Assembly: GCA_949126835.1 (NCBI GenBank)
Contig: OX421498.1
Coordinates: 28,997,081 to 29,061,080 of the forward strand
Length of the DNA: 64,000 nucleotides
Origin: Anisus vortex
Taxonomy: Eukaryota > Mollusca > Gastropoda > Planorbidae
Reading direction: 5' to 3'
Below, in pieces: positions 41,191-53,600 of the stretch (position 1 is its first letter; the number at the start of each line of letters is the position of its first letter). Under the pieces are notes generated by a model. That model was not told the origin of the DNA and did no database searches. It saw only the letters and a program-made list of their open reading frames with translations. The position numbers and the translations under genes are program-made.

Positions 41191-43233
41191 ATGAATCAAT
41201 CACAAATTGCCAAGATTTTAGCTTCATTGACAGACAGATTGAAATCAGAGGACAAATATAATCAGTTTATCTCAGAATTCAGTAAATGCCGTTTCAACCA
41301 AGAAAGAATAGCATGCCTGTACACATTACCTGAGACACATGATCTTTTTGCAGTGGAAGAAAAGTTCAAGGGTAAATGTAAAAGAGAATCAGAAATACTA
41401 CGTGGTAAAGGAAATGAAAGGTTCAAAGCCTGTGATTACATTGGAGCTATTCACTGGTACACACAGAGTATCATCATATCTCCTGACGATTCTGAAAACT
41501 TATCTTTGGCTTACAATAACAGGTCCACTGCAAATTTTTACTTGAAAAACTATCCCTTGTGTTTGCAAGATGTAGAGATGGCATTTTTGCACAACTATCC
41601 TTCAAAATCATGTTATAAACTTTACCAGAGAATTGGACGCTGTATGTATTATTTATACAATAAGGATGAAGCAATCAAAGCATTTCAGCAAACTATTGTG
41701 GCCATGGAAAGAGCAGAAATGCCAGAAGAAGATAAGAAAAACATTATAACTGATATGTACAAGGTTATTGAGCAGTGTTCCTTAATTGTTTCCCAACCTG
41801 TTAACATTTCAGTGAATAGCTACAATTGCTGCCATCAAGGCATCCCTAACCTGTGCTCGGCACCTAGCACAAAGATGCCTTCAGTGGCGGACTGTGTAGA
41901 GATGCATCTTGACAGTTATGGTGGGCGAGGATTGTTTGCCAATAGAAATATTGAAGTAGGGGAAGTTCTCATTATTGAAACACCTTTTGCGTCAGATCTG
42001 TTAAAGGAGCACAACCTGACTCACTGTCAATTTTGCTGCAACCGAGTGAAATTACCCATTCCCTGTAAATTTTGCAGTGGGGTAATATTCTGTTCTCTAG
42101 CCTGCAGAAATGCAGCCTGGCAGAAATTTCACTGGGCTGAATGTCGTGTGCTAGAGAACATTCAAGGTGACAAAGGGAATTTGTCTTTTCTTGCAACTCG
42201 CATGATATTGACAGCAGGACTGGAAGAGCTCATTGCTATCAAAGAATCAGATGATGAGGTGGACATTCTAAATGCTGGCTTAGATCAGGATGGTGTTTAC
42301 AACTCTGATGACTACAAGTCTGCATATAGTCTGGTCAACCACAGCCAAGACAGGACTGCGTCAGATCTTTTGAACAAGACTATTTCTGCTTTTTATTATT
42401 TAAAAAATCTGGAGTTGGTTGGTTTTTTCAGCAAGTCAGTTACTAGATCCAAACAGATGAACATTGCCTCTGAAACAGATACAGACTGCAATTGTCCTGT
42501 TGAGTCGGATAAAATATTGCAATATAAATTTTGTATTGGTGGGCATATTCTTAGAAATATAATGATGTTACCTTGTAATGCCCATGAAATTTCTGAGTTT
42601 GCGTTAAATGAGGCCAACCCTGCAATGTCCACAACAAAAGAGCTGGCAGCTGGGGTCTATCCTGTTTTGAGCCTCATCAATCACTCTTGTGATCCCTCTG
42701 TAGTTAGGCATGATTATGGTAATGTCTGTGTCGGACGAGCCATTAGGAGCATAGCTGCTGGGGAAGAACTGAAAGATAACTATGGTGCTCTTTACCCAAC
42801 TATGGACCTTGAAAAGAGGCAGTCTAGTCTCTCCTCTCAGTATTTCTTCAAATGCTCGTGTGAGGCCTGCCTGGGAGACTGGCCGCAATATTTTGATATC
42901 CAGTGTGACCTGCCCATTTTCAGGTGCTCGAGATGCAATGGCCATATACCAATACCAACTGGAAATTTAACAGAACAGGCAAAATGTATCTCCTGCGGCC
43001 ATCAGCAGGATGTCACTACGGCGCTCCTGGTCATGGGAGAAATGGAAGGCTCGTTCAAGCAAGCCCTGACTGCAGTCATAGACGGAGACAGCAGCCTTGG
43101 GAATATCGAGACTCTTCTCTCTTATTTGAAGTTTGTTGAGAAACATGTGCACAGGCCATGGAGGGACATCAACGATTGTCAAGAAGCTTTCAAGCAGTGC
43201 CTCAACATACATGCTAATTGCTACCCAGCATAG
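41191..43233 (+). CDS. SMYD4: SET and MYND domain-containing protein 4, 680 aa
   Basis: A single uninterrupted coding exon. An acceptor-like TTTATTTCAG abuts the ATG, so a 5' UTR exon probably lies upstream. Domains: TPR-like repeats at residues about 70-170 (GNERFKACDYIGAIHWYTQS, NNRSTANFYLKNYPLCLQD); first SET part about 236-265 (GGRGLFANRNIEVGEVLIIE); MYND zinc finger 279-318 with the CxxC-7-CxxC-4-CxxxC-7-H-x3-C ligands; second SET part about 485-545 with the NHSC motif (497-500) and DNYG; post-SET cysteines CSCEAC (555-560); a further CxxC pair (579-582, 599-602). The family is a protein-lysine methyltransferase with heart-development and HDAC-linked roles described in animals. The vertebrate protein is about 800 aa, with extra C-terminal TPRs that are absent here. 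It is divergent from NUP160 and convergent with PLEKHA. Confidence 0.93.
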   Translation: MNQSQIAKILASLTDRLKSEDKYNQFISEFSKCRFNQERIACLYTLPETHDLFAVEEKFKGKCKRESEILRGKGNERFKACDYIGAIHWYTQSIIISPDDSENLSLAYNNRSTANFYLKNYPLCLQDVEMAFLHNYPSKSCYKLYQRIGRCMYYLYNKDEAIKAFQQTIVAMERAEMPEEDKKNIITDMYKVIEQCSLIVSQPVNISVNSYNCCHQGIPNLCSAPSTKMPSVADCVEMHLDSYGGRGLFANRNIEVGEVLIIETPFASDLLKEHNLTHCQFCCNRVKLPIPCKFCSGVIFCSLACRNAAWQKFHWAECRVLENIQGDKGNLSFLATRMILTAGLEELIAIKESDDEVDILNAGLDQDGVYNSDDYKSAYSLVNHSQDRTASDLLNKTISAFYYLKNLELVGFFSKSVTRSKQMNIASETDTDCNCPVESDKILQYKFCIGGHILRNIMMLPCNAHEISEFALNEANPAMSTTKELAAGVYPVLSLINHSCDPSVVRHDYGNVCVGRAIRSIAAGEELKDNYGALYPTMDLEKRQSSLSSQYFFKCSCEACLGDWPQYFDIQCDLPIFRCSRCNGHIPIPTGNLTEQAKCISCGHQQDVTTALLVMGEMEGSFKQALTAVIDGDSSLGNIETLLSYLKFVEKHVHRPWRDINDCQEAFKQCLNIHANCYPA

Positions 43234-46200
43234 CCAGCCAAAGTTCTGCAATAAGTGCTAAGAACAATCTTTTTGTGCAGTTAAGTAATACAGTAAATGT
43301 TATATAGGCCATCTTCTCATAAGTTCTTTCTTACTCTTGGGAATACCTATGCAGATTTGTTAACCTTTCTCAAATAATTGTACAATAATTGCAAGATGCA
43401 TGGATGTACAACATTTTATTTAAGCCTAAAAGCATTTTTTTTTTCAATCAATTAAAACGTTTTTCCCTTATTTTATGAGAAGCTTCCCTTTGTAGAGTAA
43501 GAAAATCAATTACATGTCAATGTAAATATTTTACTCAATTTGTAACTGTTTGATTGATGTACAATTGTGGTGCTTAATTCTTTTATATTGAAAGTCATTT
43601 CTTAGTCAACCACTTGTGTTCACCTAATTTGTTTGAAAAAGTTTGTGATTAATGTTTTTGTTGTTATATTAAAAGAACATTTTGAAACAAATGCTAAACA
43701 AAAGTTCTTTGGCACTTTGGATCAAATCCCTTTTTTAAGTTTCTTCCTTTTCATTTGAAAGAATTATTTTATTTTATATGCGTTAAATGCTCTTTCTATA
43801 AAAAAAAATGTTTTAAGAAGATTATTGCATCTTAACTTCCTGTTGTGGTATCTCTTAGTATCTGGCCTGAACATGTGACTCAATATTTTAATTTAACATA
43901 CATTTTAATAATTTTTACAGCCATTTCTGCTCTTTTATTTCACAGACACCACTTTCATACTTTTAATTTTATAAATCTACTGATGAGAAAGAAATCTCAT
44001 AGACCTATTTTAGAACTAGCATTTTTAGAGTAAATCTGTTGCAAGTGACCAAGCATAGTTTGCTCACTCTTAATATTTATAGATTTTTTTCTCATGTGAA
44101 TTTCATACAACAATTTATAACTTTAAAGAAAGCAATATTTTAATGTTGATTTATTTTGAAACCTAAATCTAGTAACTAATTATACAATTTTTGAATTGAT
44201 TTGCATATGATCTGCATATGTAGATCCGAATGTTATTTTTCTGTCTTATTTATTGGAGATCTATAATCTCAAAACACTCATTGAAATCTTTTGTTTTTAA
44301 ATCCTACAATATTTGTCCTTCTTATCCTGATATTTGTGTGTTAGACTACAGTGAATTGTTGGCTTAACTCCAACCTTCTCATACTGTTCCAGCACAATCC
44401 TCATGCTTTCCTTAAAATTATAGTTCCCCCTCCCCTTGTGGCTAGAAGTGGGTCTCCCTTTCCTGGCATAGTATGTGCTAAATTAGAGAATGTGCTCCGG
44501 GGGCTGAAACCTAATGCTGTTAAAAAAGGGAGAGAGAAATGTCAGAAATTCCAAACTCAAATATTGTGTACATGTTACACATTGGCACACACAAAAATGT
44601 GGTACTGCTAACTAATGGTCCTCAGTTCAAATCAAAGTACAAGTTTGGTAAAGGAAAGCTTTCTAGCTCCATGAATCATAGATTTCCACTTGATCTGTTT
44701 GAAAGACTTTATTAGAGAATCAGTGCATGTGTATTTTTTTAATGCTTGTTTCACCCCTCCCCCCCCCACCTTTTGTTTTAAGAAGTCATTTGTTTCTAAT
44801 GACTTTCTCTGAAGTCTACCCCCATCCATACCCAGTAATACAGCTAAATGTATTGTCATGGATAAGCATCATGATAGTGAAGTGCCCTTGGTTTCCTTCC
44901 CTTTATATTAGTAGGGCTCAGATAGGTATGTTCTGTATAAGAAAATTATTGTACACTTTACAGGTAGCTAAATCTACCAATTTTTACACATTATTAAAAG
45001 CTAATATTTTTTAAACATCGTTTTTTGTTCATTAAAAGTTTCCATGACAAAAAAAAAAAACAGAATTGTAACCACAATAGGCCACTGTTGTTCATATACC
45101 ACATCACATTACAAACACATCAACAACAAACACACGCCACTATTAAATAAAAACAAATCAAACATTTTACAAATAATTTATTTGTACAAAAAGATTTCTG
45201 TATAACTGATTCTTCTAACTCTATTTGTTAATATATTATCTGAACTAATGAACGTATCGCTAGTGAAGAATTTTTAATATCAATGCTATACGGTACAAAT
45301 ATGTTTTTAAGAAGTTTGCATAGCAGGAATAAAAAGGTTTGCATACAAACAAGATGCTTGTTGTAAACATAGTTTTTCTGACATGTACACATTTTGTCAT
45401 ACATTATTATTCTTTATAATTTATATACAATACCCAAAATATTTACAGTATTTAATTCTGTAATGTAACATGCATTGATAGCAGTACACAAAGTGTTGGG
45501 CCAACATAGTATAAAAATGGAATTTATAACAACAGTTTTGATCATGTTTAAAGATTGAACATTTACATTATGATGTTAACTTCACTTTGATATTAACTTC
45601 TTCATAATCTATGTACCATGGTTATTAAAGGTTCATGATAAAAATGATAAAAAGAAAAAGTATATCTTGAATAAAAAAATATTATTTGTCTAAACTATGC
45701 ATTAAAAAAGTGAAGTTGCCTGTAAACAAAAAAAAAATCATAAAATTAACCAATCATAATTTTGATGACATTAAGAATCACAATTTTTTTAAAAACAATA
45801 TCCACTCACTCATGTTACCGGTAATTAAAAATTGAAATTAAAAATGTAAAAAATACAGCATGAATTAAGGGCAACAACTGAAAAACAAAATGTCGTCTAA
45901 AATATTTTAAATTATTTTTCACAACAACTTTGAGTGAATTGAAAGAAACCACAATGCATTCTGGGATACAAGTGTAGTGTAAAATATTGTCAGGGCAAGC
46001 AAGGAAGATGTTTCGCATATTAAAAATTTTTATTATGCAGTTTTCTAGTTTAGTTCTTTATATACATATAATGTTATCGCAGTAAAACTAACACTTAGAA
46101 ACAGCTCATATATAAATTGAATCAAGTAGTTTTATAAATATATTTTTAAAAAAAGACAACACCAGGTGGTCATCGGGAACCCAAACAAACAAAGCCATTA

Positions 46201-47683
46201 CTTCATATTCAAGCAGTCCAATGGTTATTAAATCATCTATAATTGCCTACTGGGGTGCTAAAACTTTTGGCACATCCAGGGAAGTTGTGTAAGAAAGAAT
46301 ACATGCCGGTGACATCATGAACAATTATAATACACCCTCCCCCAACCCAGTGTCAGTGACCTACAGTGATGGTAGCAGAAGTAGTATTCCCGTCAGATGG
46401 ATTAGATCTATAGGGGCCTGTGAAGCAGCGTTCACAAGTTTCTGTGGCCACTGTATACTACGTGATTATGTGGCCATCACAATGTTCGATACCCATCAGA
46501 GCTGGGTAGACTCAGGGACACCCTCCAGACCCAAGAAAAAACCTTAGCCTTCACCAGGATTTGAACCTATCCGTATTCCAGCCAATTGGTATTATGGTAC
46601 AGATACAGTTTGTCAGCAATAACTCTTATAAAATGTACAATTATTCATGTGAAATTGAACCTATCATCAATTGTGTTTAAACTACATAAAACTACATTGT
46701 GTGAGCAGCGGCAGCTGTCAAATCTACCAGATGTACTTTAAAAAAAATAATACATATGATAATACATTTTGTTCTTCATTTTGCATGTGTCCAACTTATT
46801 TGGGCAGATGTGTTGAGCCTTCGCCCTTAAAAACATGTACACACTTCTTTGTTCATGAATATATTTTAAAAAATGTGCTGAATAAAACTGATAAGAAATG
46901 ATAAATAAAATACTCAAGCATTAATAAAACTTGTAAATGGAACAATATAAAATATATGTCACCAACCATTAAGACAACTATGTACATATTTTGATACTTT
47001 TTGAAAATGTAAAACATTATTTTGTTGACATAGATGAGCATGGAAGACATTTGTATAATTGATTTAAATAATTTTTTTTAGAACTGGAATGAACAATTAA
47101 ATTATTTTTTCATAAAACCAGCAAAACTGATTTAAAATATACACATACCATATGTTAATAAACCATACAGCTTAAAATTGGACTTTTGGTCTTTAAGATA
47201 TATAGATAAAAACTTTTCAAGAAATATATATATAAGCGGGTATGAGTTAGGTGCATAGTCAATCACAGCAGTAATACATGTATAATAATAATAATAATAT
47301 GGGTGAGCAAAAAAAGACAATATTTTTTCAACAATGAACATTATAAGTATAAGCCCAGGTTTTCAAACATTTCCTGAACATGAAATAACAAGAATAAAAA
47401 AAACTATATTGTAACAAGTTTCTACATTTATATTGTAATTTTAGTTCTATATTATGTGTTTCTACATTTAGCTTCATTTGTTTCACAAAGTACTACAATC
47501 TCTACTGGCCGAAGTGCGTTACTCCTTTTTAAATTTTCCCATAACACTTTTCAAACAAACCAAGCAAGAAAAAAAAAAATATGTATAACAATATAACTGT
47601 ATTTCATTTACAAAGCTAATTTTCTTTACTGCAGCATTTTCCATCTCATTTTATTTTGTAAACTACTAAATAGGAAGACAGGT
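43234..47683. other. Convergent 3' region of SMYD4 and PLEKHA
   Basis: Contains both 3' UTRs. A candidate ATTAAA for SMYD4 is at 43668-43673 (+). A candidate AATAAA for PLEKHA is at about 45176-45181 (-), which would imply a long 3' UTR; a nearer one at 47650-47655 is only about 30 nt from the stop. A SINE tail relic (about 43790-43835) and a SINE (46335-46580) are embedded. No further exons are recognised. Confidence 0.45.
46335..46580 (-). mobile_element. tRNA-derived SINE, reverse copy
   Basis: The plus strand shows gaagcagcgttcacaagttt, then tgtggccac, then cccatcagagctgggtagac and a box B complement aggatttgaacc. These are the reverse complement of the SINE landmarks at 55343-55626 in reverse order. 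Confidence 0.8.
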
Positions 47684-50600
47684 TCAGACTGGATTATTCT
47701 CATATTGTTTTTTGATTTCAGCAAATTGTGCTCCTGACCAGGTTTTTCGTCTTGCAGCTAAAAGAAAACAAGAAAATCAGAATGTTAAAAAAAAAGCTCT
47801 TTTTTTAATAAGTTAATTACAATCAAATCTATGGCCTAGCTTAACTCATTCACCACCTATTGGGCCTATATCTTACTTAGAGGCCATCCATATATTATGT
47901 AAGCGCTAGGGCCTATATCTTACTTAGAGGCCATCCATATATTATGTAAGCGCTAGGGCCTATATCTTACTTAGAGGCCATCCATATATTATGTAAGCGC
48001 TAGGGCCTATATCTTACTTAGAGGCCATCCATATATTATGTAAGCACTTGGGCCTATATCTTACTTAGAGGCCATCCATATATTATGTAAGCACTTGGGC
48101 CTATATCTTACTTAGATGCTGTCCATATTATGTAAGCACTTGGGCCTATATCTTACTTAGAGGCCATCCATATATTATGTAAGCACTTGGGCCTATATCT
48201 TACTTAGACACCGTCCATATCATATGTAAGCACTTGGGCCTATATCTTACTTAGACGCTGTCCATATTATGTAAGCGCTAGGGCCTATATCTTACTTAGA
48301 CGCTGTCCATATTATGTAAGCGCTAGGGCCTATATCTTACTTAGAGCCATCCATATATTATGTAAGCACTTGGGCCTATATCTTACTTAGAGGCCGTCCA
48401 TATATTATGTAAGCACTGGGTTAGATTTAGGAGAGTATGGACACATTCAGGGTTATGTTTTGCTTTAAAGTTACTAGATTTGCAAGCCTAATTCATTCCC
48501 AAATTTTTAAAATAGCCCTTTTTTCATAGACACTATTGCCCTTCATTATGAATCAAACTTAGACAAAATTTCTAATTATGTTATTAGGACAGGGTTAGCG
48601 TTATAGTGTAATAGCAAGGGTGGTAATAAGAGTTAGAGATGATGTGAAAAAAGAAAGATACTCAACTAAAATACACAATACATAAACCAGGTCAGCAAAT
48701 GCATTAGATTTTAATGCACAAAACATGTAAATATGGTACCGGTACTACAGACTGTTTATCCAGTTATACCTTGGCTCTTATAAAAAGAGATTCATTAGCA
48801 GAACTTACTAATGACTATAATCTTATTGTCAAGGATACATCAAAACAAAGCAATTTTAATACAAGGAGGCAACTATTTCTGACACATTTGTCTCCCTTAG
48901 TGTTTATGAAGTGTGAGATTTCACTAGTAAAAAATCCTAGTGACCTGCTTGTTTCTTGCTCTGCTGAGTGACCTGATGGGCAAGCTCTTGATGTAAATTC
49001 ATGTAGTGAGCCCTCTCATTTTTTTCTTTTTCCACCCTCTGGTGAATGTCCTCCAGTGGCAATTTGCTGATGTCTTGTTGTGACATGGACATAAGGCTGA
49101 AATAAAAACAAACAACATTATCCTTGACTAAATGTATATTTATTGCCTAGACACAAGGGAGAAAAAAAACAAGCTAGACATTTTAAAATAATTTGGGACT
49201 TGTGTATTTGTAATGAAAAAGTATTGATTACTTACTATAGAGAGACATTTTAAATTTGGTTTTCCTCAAAAACAAAAAAAGAAAATACAAAATTAAACAG
49301 CAGGTTTGGTCCTTTAGCAAAATATGAAAACTAAATCATGATTATACTCTTCCATAATGCCACCAATGAATTACAAAGTGAAATTCTAGAGATAATTTTA
49401 AATTTCAGTGATTGAAAAAATATTAAAAAACAAATCTTCAAAAAGAATTCTGTAAAAGGCCAAATATTTTCCAAATCTTCAAAAAGAATTCTGTAAAAGG
49501 CCAAATATTTTCCAAATCTTAAAAAAGTATTCTGTAAAAGGCCAAATTTTTACCGAATCTTCAAAAAAAATTATGTAAAAGGTCAAATATTTTGATCTGC
49601 CACAGCACAGCTTAAAATATTTTTTCATTTTTTTAAGAGAAATTCTCTTAAATAAAATCTTTTTCACAGTATGTTTCTTTATAAACATTTTTTTTTCATC
49701 ATGTTGATGTGAGACCAAGAATAAGTTAACCATAGGAATTCTATTTAAACTTATCTAATAAAACTGTGTTTTTGATAAAAGGTATCTTCTTTTTAGTGTA
49801 TACCCAAATTTGAATTTTCATGTTAGATCCTCATTGAAGCTGCAAAAGCTTTTGAGCACATAATAAAAAAACTATTTTTTAAACCAGAACTCGCAGGCTA
49901 GCAATCATGGTTGTGTAACTACTCTCACTGATCTTACCTTTGCGACGCCAAAACTCTCTTGATTCTTTCGGCTTTCTCCCTGCGGCGCATGCGATCTTCT
50001 TCTGTCAAATTCTCTGCATCTGCCTCCGGGTCATAGCGCTCTGGGATGGAAACTTTCTCAGGCAGGAACAGCTGGATAGCAGAAATAAAGAATCAAAATA
50101 AAGTATTACATACACAAAAGAAAAAGAGCATAAATATTAAACCTGTTAGATTACTTGAGCAATAAAGTAAGAAATGTATAGGCTAGAAACACAGATTTAT
50201 GAAAATAATAAAAACTTTCCCATTAATGAAATTGATTTTTTTTCAAATAGAATTCATGGATTTCAAATAATTTCAAATTAAACATTTCTTAAAAAACAAA
50301 AAGCCCATGCAAATATAAAATAATAAAAACACACCAAACCAACTCATGCTAAAAATTTTTACAAGAAAATATTAAAAAGGAAACTATCAATTCTATTCTA
50401 GGGATCTTATGTAGAACATAATTTCTGTGTTTGTGTGTGTGTGTGATTGTATGTTCAAAGTATACTTACTATCTCTCTGTCTATCATGTCTGTGTCTATC
50501 TGGTCCATCTTTGTCTGAGAACTTTTCACAATATCTGGGACGTTATCGATCTGACAGGAGGTGGGGAGATGGGAGGTAAAAGTGGGAGAAAGGACAGCAT

Positions 50601-53600
50601 GCAAAAAAGGGATGAAGGTGATATTAAACAAAATATGAGGCTGTACAGACAATTAGATGTTTGAAAAAGCTTAAACCAGAAGCAAAAAGGTCATGAACTT
50701 TATATTTGGTAATGTTAACAAAACACAAGTTAGCTTATTAATTTATTCATCGGCCAACATTTTATGTTTTACTGTGTGAAAATTAAATTTAAATGAACAG
50801 TTAGCAGGCAAAATATATATTTTTTTTTTACAAAGAATTTTAATATGATTTATGATAAGAAGATTTATATATGTATACTGGTATATCATTAAGTAGAATA
50901 AAATCAGTAATTTATCAAATGAATACATTAACATTATAAAAAGGTCAGAATACTGCCAAGGATGCAGCTGTTAAGTCAGCTGCAATAACAACTGATACAA
51001 GTCATAAATTATCTGAACCAAAAAGCAACAAACAAAGAAAATGATAAATACTCTTGTTAATGTTCCCATGCTTCAAGAGCAGTGCATTGTCCAATGTTTA
51101 GAACTCTCACGTTAAAAGCAATCATTTAGTGAAGCTAAGCCATCCAACTAACATGTCACAAGAATAATATAACACTGCCCAAATTATACTTAAACCCAAC
51201 TGAAATGATGGGACAAAAATGATATTTTTATGTCAGTAAATATTAATGTAATAGGAAAATGATTTTACTGTTCTCAGAAGTATTTGTCTTTAGCAATTAA
51301 AATGCACTTGCAAATAGTAGATTAAAATGTCTTCATCTATAGTCATAGTCACAGTGTATATTAATTCTTACAGTTCATGTCATCGTGTGTCTTCATTCTT
51401 ACAGTTCATGTCATAGTGTGTCTTTATTCCTACAGTTCATGTCATAGTGTGTCTTTATGCCTACAGTTTATGTCATCATGTGTCTTCATTCTTACAGTTC
51501 ATGTCATAGTGATTTTTACAGTTCATGTCATAGTGTGTCTTTATTCCTACAGTTTATGTCATCATGTGTCTTCATTCTTACAGTTCATGTCATAGTGTGT
51601 CTTTATTCCTACAGTTCATGTCATAGTGTGTCTTTATGCCTACAATTATGTCATCATGTGTCTTCATTCTTACAGTTCATGTCATAGTGATTTTAACAGT
51701 TCATGTCATAGTGTGTCTTCAGTCTTACAGTTTATTTCATGGTCTGTCTTTATTCTTACAGTTCATGTCACAGTGTGTCTTTATTTCTACAGTTAATGTC
51801 ACAGTGTGCCTTTATTTCTACAGTTCTTGTCACAGTGTGTCTTTATTCCTACAGTTCATTTCAGGTAGCATCTTAGAATGTAAAGTATAAAAAATGCAGT
51901 TTTCATTTCTAGACATTACAATGTACCGTATTTAGTTCAAGGGCTTGAGGTGAGTTCAATTTATAAACAACTTTTGTTCCTTTTATTTAAACCTATCAAA
52001 AATTAAAGTCGATATACAAAACACCATATACAAAACACCATCAAACAGAAAACCAATCAACAATGTACCATACTAGAACCAATGATCAGTGAGGAATTAG
52101 TGCTAAAATTTCTAGTTCTGGCATCACTCCAGCAAAGACACAAATACTAATAATGATAAAATAGACACAATACAATTTTCATGGACTTATGGCATTCAAT
52201 GCAAGTTTATACTGTCATTAGAAGCTTTAATATAAAAAAAATGTTGGTTGTTGTTTCACAGCAGATAAATATTGTTACAGCTTCATGCAGACAGACAAAG
52301 AAGAAGAAAATGTGGGCAATTTTAAAACATTTGGGTCATCGACTAACAAGCTGCGACACCATTTCTGCCTGAAGGTCTTACCCTAGTCAATCTGCTCACA
52401 TTTACCTTTTGAGAATATATAAAACCAGAAACCTTACAGCTAAAAAACAAAACAAACTAATATAAAAAATGTTCTACTATTAAATTTAACAACCATGGAT
52501 TGTAATGGTCTATGATAGAAGCAGAGGTTTGGATTAACATTTGAATAAGCTTGGGTTCAAACCCACTAAGTTTTGCTTTTTTAAATCTTAACACGTAGAG
52601 GAATCCAAGTCTAACAAAATGGGAAAAGTTAAGGTAGTTGGGCATTGTGATGGCTGGCCGGCCCTTGTATGAAGAGGCCAATAAAACTGCTTCATCAACC
52701 CTTAATGGTTTGAAAAGAGAAAGTGTTTTTTTTCCACTACTTTAAACAGTACAGATAGTGGCTTAATGGAAGGATTTAGTCTAAACAGATAAATCTTTAG
52801 CTAATATGTGAGCATTAAGGATATTACCTTTAATAATTTTCCATATAACTATATTTAATGGAAATAATGACCTTGGTATAAAGTAGCTTACATCTAATCC
52901 ACATTGGCCATGTCTTACATTTTTTTAGCCCAATCATAGTATAATGTCTTTTTGACATTGCCAATTTGTCTTATTGAGGGCCGAACCCCAAAAAAGTATT
53001 GTTATAAATATCAAATTATTTGAAATTATTTTAGGATTAAAAACCTTCCATAAACAACAACAGAGTTTTATATTTGTTTAATAAACCACTTAGCACCGCA
53101 CCCTTTTATACTGATAATAAAAGAAGGACTAAGCAGGCTTATAGAAATTATTGTTTAAATTTACCAGTTTATTTGTGATCAGGTCACCGGCTGCACTGTT
53201 AAGGGTTGGTTTCATCTCCAGCTTAACTGGCTCACTGCTAGAGATGGTTAGGTGGCGTCCCCTAGGACTTCTCTTCACATTTAGCAGACTGCTCTCCCAT
53301 TCTGTATTAGATGCGCTCCATGGCTTTGCTGTGTAGGTCCCCGGAGCAGATGTGCTCGTCAGGTTTACAGGACGCTGGATGTGAGCAGCAGACGGAGGTG
53401 GATCTAAAAACATTGTCATTATACTATTAATTGTCAATTATACTATTGCATTGTCAATTATACTATTGCATCGTTTCAATTATTTGACAGAAACCAGTAA
53501 TGTTCCAATATATTTGGGTGCTCAATATAAATAAAAGAAGAGTGTACAAAAAGTTAATTACCTCGACCTTCATGCCAACTAGCAGTGCTTTGTTTATTGC

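Noticed and set aside
47866..48420. Regular repeats with spacing reminiscent of a CRISPR array
   Set aside because: No distinct spacers: the whole unit repeats, and the setting is a eukaryotic intron. The same applies to the other arrays.
51377..51890. Plus-strand frames of SSCVFILTVHVIV repeats
   Set aside because: Minisatellite read-through inside a PLEKHA intron.
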